From the NCBI RefSeq assembly GCF_963676685.1, contig NC_092355.1, forward strand, positions 75,359,176 through 75,423,175: a stretch of 64,000 bases of DNA. Reading direction: 5' to 3'. Shown in pieces: positions 29,801 to 41,800 of this stretch. Positions within the stretch are counted from its first letter, which is position 1, and each line of letters begins with the position of its first letter. The translations under genes and the position numbers were made by a program. Below the pieces are notes generated by a model. That model was not told where the DNA came from, did no database searches, and was given only the letters and a program-made list of their open reading frames with translations. The stretch comes from Mytilus edulis (Eukaryota > Mollusca > Bivalvia > Mytilida > Mytilidae).

Positions 29801-32800
29801 ATGCAAATTTTATAATAACAGCAACTAACTATCAATATATCTTGATTTTAAAACAAGCAAAATAATCAAATTAAGGTTAATATTATTATTACTTACAGTG
29901 ATACATGATCATCTGTATATTTACAAGCATTCTGTCAGTATTGCATTTCAATTTTTCGGACCACAGCTGAATTATCACGTTGTGATTGGTTAAACGCCGT
30001 CACGTGGCGACCCCCTATGAGACCGTTTGGTTTTAGTAAGTTTCATAAGAGGTTCATGACACGTTAATGGTGACGTCATCTATTAGTATTAATGATGTGT
30101 TTCTTTGTTAATTTTTTCAACAGAACGCAGCAGAAAAAGTCTGGTGTCCGGTAAATTCGTTATATGGTTAACTACTGACCCCCTACAGATCCATAGAGGG
30201 TGAATAAAATTCGGCCTCACCCCCTATGGATTTACTAACCCTCTATGGATCTGTAGGGGTCAGTAGCAAACCATATAACTTATAATATAGTCCCCTACCA
30301 GTTAAATTTCATTGTATTGGAACAAATTTCTAACTTTATCTACTGTGGAATCATTTTTATTCGTTGGATAGCAATTTTTGCAGATTTCGTGTGAACAGTT
30401 GAACCAGGACATTGAATGACAATTTTTCCTATGGCTTGTATGCAGACTTCAGCAAAACCACGAAATTAAATATCCAAGAACATGTAAGTTTTCCTCAATC
30501 CACGAAAATTGGTACCCAGGAAAATAAATGAATCCACAGTATAACTTGTCATGGTGTAACATGTGTAAACTATATAACAAATATCAAATCAAAGTGTTGA
30601 AAACTAATTTATTAAGTGAATTTTGTAAGACCAAGGACCATTATTATGCTCAAAATCATAAGACCAGAAAAAAAATTAAACTGGATCTGTTACTTGTCAT
30701 GATAAAACAATATCATATCAATATCTTCAAGCATGAAGAAACAAGAATGTGTCCATAGACTAGTTCATGGATGCCCCACTTGCACTATCATTTTCTTTGT
30801 TCAGTGACCATGAAATTGGGAACAAAACTCTATATTGGCATTAAAATTTAGACAGATCATATCATTGGACTTCAACTTCATCAAAAACTACTTTGACCAA
30901 AAATTTTAACCTGAAGAAAGACAGACAGAGAAACCAATGCACAAACCGAGATACAAAATGCCCATACATATAAAAGGGGCATAAAAAATTGTGGAAAACT
31001 GGATGGACAGACCACAGAAAGGGAACTAAAAAGTTAAAACCATTGAAAATCACATATATATCAGAATACTTATTTAAACAGTGATTTTTTTCTCTTCTCA
31101 AATAACTCATTATAACTAATATTAAAGGAAACAATTTCTGTTTGCATCCTCAACTGTCACCTTTCTCTAGTTTTAATTGTTTGATATACTTTACATGTCA
31201 TTTTTAAAGCATAAAGATACATGTTAATGTGTTTTGTCTAACTAATTTATAAACTTCCTAATAATCCAAATTGCAAAATAATTATGTTTTAAATTTTACT
31301 ACTTTTTTGTTGTTGAGGGCAAAGAAATTCAAAAGTAACATTGTAATCCCACATGCAGGATTCTGCACCATGAATGACATGCAGATGTGAAATGGGTTAA
31401 CGCAGTATCGCAAATTTTGATTCAGTCGAAGTGCAATGATGGCATTGTGACACTTTTTTATCGATAGTTTTGCTGAATTGCTAAGGTGGCAATTTGAATT
31501 TGTTTATCATATTTTCTATGTTATTTTTTAATGTTTACATGTGAATTCGGTCAAGGAAATTCCTGTTTACCACCCACTTCATTTAGTAGTGATATAATTT
31601 GATTGGTTGAGGTCACAAGTTAATAAAACATTCATAAATATATATATATTCTATATAACATAATACCTTGTCTTAACTTTCTCATGCTGGTGTCCATGTA
31701 CTGTGTCTGTAATATTTTCCTCTTTTCTTTACTTTTTTTCACTTGTATATGTTCCATTTCTCCCAACAAAAGTCCAAAAAAACTCAACTTCATCAGGCCC
31801 ATTGCCATATATTAGCTTGTTTTTGTGTAAAAATGACCTCTGAAATTAAAACAATTAAAATATTGATTTTATTACAATTTACTGATTTAAGGATTATATA
31901 CCCATCTTATGTACCTATGTTTAGTAAACCAGATGCTCCGCAGTGCACAGCTTTATAAGATAGCAGAGGTCAAACCCTGAACATGTGGAGCAAGTATGAC
32001 ACAACATTTAAGCTTGACACAGCTCTGAATTTGGATTGTGATTAAATAGTTGACACAACATAGGTTTCTGACACAGAATAAATGTACATGTGGTCTAAGA
32101 ACTTAAACTTAAAAACTTAAAAATTTTAAATTGGACATTTATCTTTCATGGTCCAATATCCAAAATCTAAATAGATATAGGAAGATGTGGTGTGAGTGCC
32201 AATGAGACAACTCTCCATCCAAGTAACAATGTTACATGGTTACATGGTTAGATTCAGCATATCATAGAACCCCAAGAATTCAATTTTTGATGAAATTAAA
32301 TGAAATCAAATAATGTTCAATTTTAGACCCTTTAGTTTAGTTTAAACATATTTATTTAGAGTGGATTGGGAAACAAGTTTTGCAACTTATATTAATCCCT
32401 TTCCACTTTGCAGGTGCGAGTGCTGCCTTGTAGCGGCATTAGCCTACTCTTTTTCGAAATCTACAAGGGTGTCTTTAAAATGCAAGAGATATATGGCTCT
32501 CTCTTATCACAGGTCAGCCATTTATCATCCCCTTCCGACGGACTTTCATCGTTTCCTCAAGACCATACTCGCAGATGGTGTCAAGGGAGAGCCGAAAATT
32601 GAGTTCCTGAAATTTTCGTCCCAAACGGGAATCGAACCAGGAACCTTTGTGTTAGTAGTCCGATGCACTAACCACTACACCAGGAGACCTCAATGTGAAC
32701 CAATTTGATAACCAGGGCCTAAATATTAAATATCTAAATACATGGTTAGATTCAGCATATTGACGAACCCCATATATTCAATCTTTGTAAAAATCAAACG

Positions 32801-35800
32801 AAGTTTAATTTTGGACCCCGATCTGAAACTTGAAAACTTGGCCCATAATCAAAAATCTAAGTACACGTTAAGATTTAGCATATCAAAGAACCCAAAGAAA
32901 TCATTTTTTGTTAAAATCAAACTAAGTTTAATTTTGGACCTTTTGGACCTTGATGTAGACCAATTTGAAAACAGGACCAAAAATTCAGAATCTAAATAAA
33001 CGGTTAGATTTGGCATATCAAAGAACCCCAATAATTCATTTTTTTATGAAATCAAACAAAGTTTCATTTGGACCCTTTCGGATCCTTATTCCTAAACTGT
33101 AGGGACCAAAACTCCCAAAATCAATCCCAACCTTTCTTTTGTGGTCATAAACCTTGTGTTAAAATTTTATAGATTTCAACTTACTAATGCTAAAGTTAGT
33201 GTGCAAAAACCAAGAAAAATGCTTATTTGGGACCTTTTTTTTGGCCCCTTATTCCAAAACTCCCAAAATCAATCCTAACCTTCCTTTTGGGGTCCTAAAC
33301 CTTATGTTCATAGAAATTTCATAGATTTCTGTTGACTTATACTAAAGTTATTGTGCGAAAAATAAGAAAAGTGCTTATATGGGCCCTTTTTGGCCCCTAA
33401 TTCCTAAACTGTTGGGACCAAAACTCCCAAAATCAATCCAACCTTCCTTTTATGGTCATTAACCTTGTGTTTAAATTTCAAAGATTTCTATACTTGATTG
33501 TAAAGAGAGCTTCCAATTTAAAAAATAGGTTACTGCTAACATGGTTAATTTTCAAACTAACCCAAGAAATGAAGAATAAAAAATATCACCTCTACATGTA
33601 TGTCCTCAACATTTACTTGTACATGTACGTACATTGTACATGTAAGGGACGACATCAAAAGATCGATGTAGGATAAAAAATTTAAATCAAATAGTTTGGG
33701 GGTGGGGGGTTAAAATTCTGCAAGTTTTGTATATCTAAAATCGATATTTACATATATCCCTATTGGTAAATCAATTTTTCCCAAATTAAGTTAAGAGGGG
33801 GGGGGGGGGGGTGCGGGTGTCAGTGAAAACACTTTGTGAAGTATGTTTTTTATCCTACATTGAACTTTTGATGTCGTCCCCGAGTCTGAAAACAAAAAAA
33901 ATATTTAAACAACTTAAACATAACTTTCATTACATACCTCTGATCACACATTTGCAATGTTTCATTGGCTGCTGCTCCTTATTTGCACATGAATCAATAC
34001 AGCACTTTTCAAATCCACTACTAGTCTAGATACATGTATAAATATAGAAAGCATTGCCTCTAATGACTTCTGTTTTGTTGATTATTTTCCACTACTTCTT
34101 TTAGTGCATGTACTTTCATTAAAAATGCTATTAAAAAGAAACATGTTTGAATGCATAAACATGATAAAAGGAAGTTATATTTTATGATACATGTAACTGG
34201 CAAAATAGCCTCACTTTGACATTTCAAAATAAGACTAGCAGATTTGCCCTAAAAAATATGACTTTATAAAAAGCATTTCATCAATTATTTTAATGTTCTT
34301 CTGCATCATTTCAAATCAATATGATCAATACGACATGTTAATGAATGAACTGGTTATATTGCATCTCTGATTTGTCAATTAATGTCAATCTTTAGGCAAA
34401 AAACATAATACATGTACATGTATTAACATGATTAAGGAATTTGAAATTTTAAGTTATATGAAGATGTGGTATGAGTGCCAATGAGACAACTCTCCATCAA
34501 AATAACAATTTATAAATGTAAATTATAGGTCAAGGTACGGCCTTTAACACAGAGCAATGCAGAGCCTTGGCTCACATCAAACAGCAAGTATATACATGTA
34601 TGTATCACGATTTTGTGCTGTATTCGTGTCAGTTCTGACTTTAATACACCTATAGATATTAAAATTGAGAATGGAAATGGGGAATATCTATACATTAAAT
34701 GATTTACATGTACATGTCTATCAAATCATCTAGTGCCCAAATTTTTTAATTTCTATAGAATTACAGCCACATGATTAATTATCTGCCTTTTCACAATGAA
34801 AATGACATGAAAAAAAATAGTATAATAACAGCATCCCCCTTTTATAAAGTGACTTGTATATTTATTTTGTACACCGTTAATAAACAATCTTTTGTGTCTG
34901 GCTTCATGCATTTAGTGATATTTCTTTTGGTATTGGATATTGATTGCTACATGTATGTCTTATATAAAATTATGAGTGAGTTTTAATTCATGTGTCAAAC
35001 AAGCAGATACATGTAGGATACGGGTATTAAAATTAGAAACCATTTCAGAAAAGAATACCCACTTTAGAGTGATCTGTAAGACACATGTAGGATTGAAATC
35101 TTATTTTTTTATTTATAAATAATAATAAATAAATAAAAAAATAATAATAAATAAGCTTTATTTAGAGTCGGCATGGTATATAAAACATCGACAAACAAAA
35201 GCTCTAATGAGCTTTTAACCGACATATTTAAATTACCTTTAAAGGAGTTATTGAAGCATCATCACGCATGACTGGAGAAGGCCCCAGTTTGGCAGTCAGT
35301 GCAACCCCCCACTTTTATTAACATTTCTGGATCTGCCACTGTTGACCAATTCAACCAGCTGTGAAAATGAGATAAAAGTTATGTGAAACTTGGCATTCAC
35401 TACACACAAAACAGTTGACCTATTACTTATTTACTTGGAATGATTAAGTTTTTACATATACTAAAATCATATAAAATCAAACAGTGACTGTGTATTCCAA
35501 ACTCTGTGCATGTATGATTGACAAAAGGTGGTCAATGGTTTTCAGGGTGTTTGGTGGTGTTTTGGGTGACGAAAAGACCCACCCCTCTGGATTTCATGTT
35601 TTTATGCCCCGGGTTTTGCAATCAGGACCCCTCCAACCCCCCTAGAAGACAAATACTTTGATTACAAAAAGCCTGTTCTCACAAGAAGGTCATAATCACT
35701 TTACATAAGTCTTACAGGAAATTTTCATTATTATTCCTGATATATGTATAGCACTCTCAGCTATGATTATAAGTAATTTTAAACTTTTGACCATTTTAAT

Positions 35801-38800
35801 TCTTGTAAATACATGTATCATTGTATATGCAGTTGTTGTTTTTTATCATTTTCCTACACCCTAGCACATATAAATTATTATATATTTTTAAAAAACTTTA
35901 TGATGACAATCCTATGAATTAATTATGATATCTATTATTTAGTGATCATTATAACCAAATTCAGTCATCTGTATATAATATATTATTTGTTTCCCTATGT
36001 TTTAAGGTGTAAATAGTTGCTCAAACTATACCCTTTGGGTAGTGCTCCACATTTAATGGAGGAATATACAAGAAACTGAACTGAACTGAACTGAACATAA
36101 AAAAGGGACCGGTACCCTATTCTAACCAGCAGGGCATGAAACAGCGACCTTGATTTTTGGCATATTTGTAATATAAGGTGTAACACCACTAATTCAGGCC
36201 CGGCCAGAAAGCACATACCAGAAAGAAGTACATATTTAACACAAAATAGTTCCTACGCATGAGTGTAACTTTCAAAATATGTAGAATATTTAGGTATTTT
36301 TGGTATCAAATGAAAGCTGAAGGACTGGTGATCATTGTAGAACACTTTTGGACTTTTAATTTTGAATAGTAAAAAAACTGCACCAAATTTTAAAAAGAGG
36401 GTACATTTTGTCTGTTTGTCAGATCTGAAGTACCAGTTTTGGTACATCTGAAGTTCCGGGAACCAGTTCTTTCTTATATGCAATGTAAGGTATGTTGATT
36501 TTTTCAGTACAAGACACCATAAAGTGTTGCTTTGAAATGCAATGATTGCCACTTTATTTGAACTTAAAATAAAAGAGGTGTGCCTGCTTGAAACGGAGGA
36601 ATTTAACATAGAAAGCAATGGGACCATGAATTAGTGGTGTACTTCCTATTACAGAGAATCACCAGAAATCCAATTTTTAGAAGTTGTACCTATTCCAATG
36701 AAAATAAGTCAAATAGGATGTTAGTAATCATGTCTAATCATCTTTTTTGGGTCAACCGTCCTGCTTATGGGAAATTTAAGCTCTTAAATTGGCATACTCA
36801 AATTATGTTAGCCTTTTATGGTCATACAACATGCATGCAGTTAAGACTTGACTCCAAGTTCTCATTTTTGCATTTTTTCTGATTCAAATCAATAAAACAT
36901 GTATTTTATGACTTGTTTATGGAACAAAATAGCTCTTGGTCAAAATAATCTCATGATTTTTCAAGTTTTTTTGTTTTTCTTATGGTAGCCTTTTACAATC
37001 TAGGCAAATGGTATATACTCATATAAGAATTCTTAAATCTCACTGTACATGTAATTTTGGACCAGTTTAGCAAGTTATCTAGCTGAGGGATATATAAATT
37101 GCTCTTATTAATCTATGTTTTACCACAGAATTATATTTCATGCAAAAAAAAAGCCTTTTTTCAATTTCAAGAAAAAAGGGGGGATAATTTCTCATTTATG
37201 TCTTAAGTTTGGACTAATGTATTGTTATTTAATGAAGAACCTCTGATAAAAATATGACTATTAGTAAGCACATAGCTTTCCTAATAGAAATTAATAAATA
37301 AAACAATGATATTGAGAATAGAAAAAATATATTGGCCAATGGTAATATACATATGCAGTTTTCTTTGAATAACCCATATGTTACTACCAGTCCAATTTGA
37401 GCTTTAAATTAATAAAATAGTATTTGGACTAAGGCTTTATATCTTTTTTATTGCTTGAAATAGATCATAGAATGAAATAAAGTAATGCTCAAGTCAATAT
37501 AGCAAGTTTGGTTCTGTTATAGGTGTAACACCACTAATTCAGGCCCGGCCAGAAAGCACATACCAGAAAGTAGTACATATTTAACACAAAATAGTTCCTA
37601 CGCATGAGTGTAACTTTCAAAATATGTAGAATATTTAGGTATTTTTGGTATCAAATGAAAGCTGAAGGACTGGTGATCATTGTAGAACACTTTTGGACTT
37701 TTAATTTTGAATAGTAAAAAAACTGCACCAAATTTTAAAAAGAGGGTACATTTTGTCTGTTTGTCAGATCTGAAGTACCAGTTTTGGTACATCTGAAGTT
37801 CCGGGAACCAGTTCTTTCTTTTATGCAATGTAAGGTATGTTGATTTTTTCAGTACAAGACACCATAAAGTGTTGCTTTGAAATGCAATGATTGCCACTTT
37901 ATTTGAACTTAAAATAAAAGAGGTGTGCCTGCTTGAAACGGAGGAATTTAACATAGAAAGCAATGGGACCATGAATTAGTGGTGTATTTCCATAAAAGTA
38001 ATATTGGAAGTACCCCCCCCCACCCCCCCCCCCCCCCCCCCTTTCCCAGATACAAACATACCATTCATATGTCGGATAGTGTTGTATTATTATATTTTAT
38101 GATATAAACTCAACATGCTCAATGGAACTGAAAGTTGAAGTACATGAAGTATGGAAGATGTCTTAAATTATTTACAGAGTATGGACTATGGACGATGTGC
38201 ATGGTGTGGCGGTATATGGTCGACACAGAGAGAATTTAATGCTTACATCTTTCTGCTTATCCATTTTAAAAAATGTGAATGATAAATTGTTTTTACCTTT
38301 CTTTGTGCTTTCCAAGTGGCAAGTCACCAATCAAAACAAAAACACTTTCGTTGCGTTGACTTTCATTTCCATCGTTCCCTGGTTTCTTCCAGTGAATCTA
38401 CAAGTTATCTATTTCCATTTACATGTTTATCGGTTTGACCATCAGTTTGAACAACCAGAGTTGTTTATACCATATATCTCTGACACTGTCCATTTTTGCA
38501 GTTAGTTTTATAAAATTGAAACCTCCATCCGCAGCTCGTGAGCGTTGGTATTGCGTCATAGTATACAAAATGGTAACGGTGAGAATTCCGGGTTTGCGTA
38601 CTCTCGTATATTTGCTAAAGTGAGGGTCTGGAAACCGTTTCGGGAGGAAAGAATAAAGAATGATGGACGAATTAAAATGCAAAATAATGAGAGAAAAAAA
38701 TAAAGAAAGGAAAGAGGAGAGTAAAAATGCAAAAAATAGAATAAAGAACATTTGAAAATCATGGAGCTAAACTTCTAAATTATAATTAGACTGAATATTG

Positions 38801-41800
38801 AGAATTATTGAAAGTAAAGGACACATTATAAATGAAGAAACAGAGAAAATGTTAATGGTCTGAAATTTAAAGATATAAAGGACCCATATCCATAACCTTG
38901 TATTTATTTTTATTCAATTAGTTTGTTACATTTCTTTTTTCTTTCAAGTGGTATAGTAGTTTGATAAAATTAGTTGTCATACATTTTTTTTTATAGTGAC
39001 AGTGTTTGAGTTGGTCGAGTTGTATAGAAAAGAGAAATTGAGAAGGACGTTTATATTCCCAAGAGTTACAACTGTTCTAGTAGCATGCTTTGACAGATTA
39101 GAGGAACATAATTTAGTGACTATTGTTTGTCATGATTTTAACATGATAAAATGCTTCTTTCCACTAATTCTAAAGAGCCTCAATCGAACAAGACAGAAAC
39201 TACCTCAGACAATCTGACACTTACTAAGGGAAGACCATTTAACTTCAAAAAGGGGGGGGGGGGGGGTGTTTAAAAAAAATAATCTGACCCCCAATTTGAT
39301 GAAAAAAATATATTCTGGTCAAGCGAAGACAAAAATATTATTCTGAATGTGGATTTCCCACATACCTTATAGTGTTTAATTTTGACAAAATAATTTTATT
39401 GATAGCGTCGAAAAACTAATTAAATTTGTGCACACTGTATGCAAAAAAAAACTTTCTGAGTCAGAAAAAAATAATCATACCTCCTCGTTTCGAAGTTTAA
39501 TGCTTTCCCCCTTCATTTAAGTAATATAAAATATGAAAACATATGTTTTTAAACATCAATATGTTTATAGGGTATTACTCAAAACATACGTTAACAACCT
39601 GTTTTTAAACATATGTTTACCAGGTGTTACTCAAAACATGCGTTTACCAGGTGTTTTTCCAAACATATATAAACCACATGTTTTCAAACACATGTTTACC
39701 AGGTGTTTCTTAAAACATATGGTAAACATATGGTCAAACCTATGTTTTTCATGTGTTTTGTAAACATGTGTTTCACATGCGTTCATCAACGCATGTTTAC
39801 CACATGTTTTTCAAACGTATGGGAAACGCATGGTTTCAAACACATGTTTACCACCTGTTACTCAAAACACATGGTAAACATATGGTGAAACGCATGTTTA
39901 CAATACGTTTTCAAAAACACCTGGTAAACATGCGTTGCAATTTTGCCTGTGAATCAGTGGTCAAAACTGAATAAAATAACCAGTCACACTTGTATTTATA
40001 TTGTATAAAAACAATAAATTAACATGGTTTGTTGTAAAAAGTCAAAACTTCCATTAAACCTGATATCTTAAAAAAATATTTTGTTCGAGAAATGTGTGAA
40101 ATAATTATATCAATGGATTCAGTAGAACAAAACAAGCAAAATGAGACCCCACTTTATATGATTCTTACACATATTTGTTCATTAAACCTGTCTAATTAAC
40201 AACAGGAATTAATGTAGATTCAGTATAATCATTCATTTTAATAAAATATTTTTTTTAAAGAAACATGAAAAGGAGTTATATTTTCTGATTCAGTGGTCAA
40301 AACTGAATAAAATGACCAGTCACACTTGTATTTATATTGTACATAAACATTAAATAAACATGTTTTGTTGTGAAATGTCAAAACTTCCATTAAACCTGAT
40401 ATCTTACAAAAATATTTTTTTAAAGAAATTTGTGAAATAATTATATCAATGGATTCAGTAGAACAAAACAAGTAAAATGAGACCCCACTTTTTATGATTC
40501 TTACAAATATTTGTTCGTTAAAACTGTCTGATTAACAACAGGAGTTAGCGTAGATTCAGTATAATTATTCATTCTAATAAAATATTTTTTTTAAGAAACA
40601 TGAAAGGGAGAAATATTTTCTGCTTCAGAACAATAATATGAGTAAAATGAGACCCCACTTTATATAATTATTACAAATATTTGTTCATTAAACCTGTCTA
40701 ATTAACAACATGATTTTGTGTAGATTAATAGTAATGTGATCAGACTAAGTAGATAACATACATTTGTGATGTCGATCTTACATCCTCTTTCAATGAGGAG
40801 TCTACAGATCTCCAGGTGTCCAAACCTGGCAGCCTCCATTAATGCTGTCCATCCTTGACCCTGGAATAATACAACTGACATCAAAACTTGTCTGATAAAC
40901 TGGACAATGTTGTGTAATAAATATAAACAAAATATATATCACATGAATCAGTGGTCAAAACTGAATAAAATGACCAGTAACACTTGTATTTATATTGTAT
41001 ATAAACACTAAATAAACATGTTTTGTTGTGAAATGTCAAAACTTCCTTTAAACCTGATATCTTAAAAAAAAAAAAAATCAAGAAATGTGTGAAATAATTA
41101 TATAAATTGATTCAGTAGAACAAAACAAGTAAAATGAGACCCCACTTTATATGATTCTTACAAATATTTGTTCATTAAACCTGTCTAATTAACAACATGA
41201 TTTTGTGTATATTAATAGTAATGTGATCAGACTTAGTAGATAACATACATTTGTGATGTCGATCTTACTTCCTGTATCAATGAGGAGTCTACAGATCTCC
41301 AGGTGTCCATACGTGGCAGCCCACATTAATGCTGTCAATCCATAAACCTGGAATAATACAACTGACATCAAAACTTGTCTGATAAACTGGACAATGTTGT
41401 GTAATAAATATAAACAAAATATATATCACATGAACCAGTGGTCAAAACTGAATACAATAACCAGTCACACTTGTATTTATATTATACATAAACAATAAAT
41501 AAACATGTTCTGTTGTGAAATGTCAAAACTTCCTTTAAACCTGATATCCTAAAACAATATTTTTTTCAAGAAATGTGTAAAATAATTATATCAATGGATT
41601 CAGTAAAACAAAACAAGTAAAATAAGACCCCACTTTATATGATTCTTACAAATATTTGTTTCGTTAAAACTGTCTAATTAACAACAGGATTAAGTGTAGA
41701 TTCAGTATCATCATTCATCTTAATAAAATAATTTTTTTAAAGAAACATGAAAAGGAGTAATATTTTCTGATTCAGAACAATAATATGAGTAAAATGAGAC

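Larger units (their letters stand above)
28731..39951. mobile_element. 11.2-kb insertion with 22-base terminal inverted repeats
   Basis: Both ends read CACAGGCAAAATTGCAACGC inward, identical for 22 bases. Each end region (28731-29020 and 39535-39951) is filled with irregular repeats of AAACRYATGTTTACC type. The flanks (ATATATATCACATGAA on the left, AATCAGTGGTCAAAACTG on the right) join into the sequence found intact in three nearby ankyrin-array units, with only AA duplicated. So this is an insertion into one array unit, or a smaller element later enlarged by nested insertions. I found no transposase, polymerase or integrase frame inside. The interior is made of SINE, MITE and tandem-repeat sequence, so it is non-autonomous or much altered. 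Confidence 0.7.

Noticed and set aside
32610..32692. Functional tRNA gene on the minus strand
   Set aside because: Box A and box B are present but acceptor and anticodon stems do not pair properly, and a SINE body follows.
36177..37986. LTR retrotransposon with 465-base LTRs
   Set aside because: The units have inverted ends of their own, there is no convincing primer-binding site or polypurine tract, and the spacer has no gag or pol.
38188..38762. Overlapping small frames on both strands
   Set aside because: No domain, no splice context and contradictory strands; treated as chance.
28731..39951. Polinton/Maverick or Helitron
   Set aside because: No polymerase B, integrase, ATPase, capsid or Rep/helicase frame was seen. 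The inverted ends argue against a Helitron, and the size is small for a Polinton.
39533..39974. Several short plus-strand frames rich in M-F-T-T-C-F/K-H-M-V
   Set aside because: They are translations of the AAACATATG-type subterminal repeats of the large insertion.
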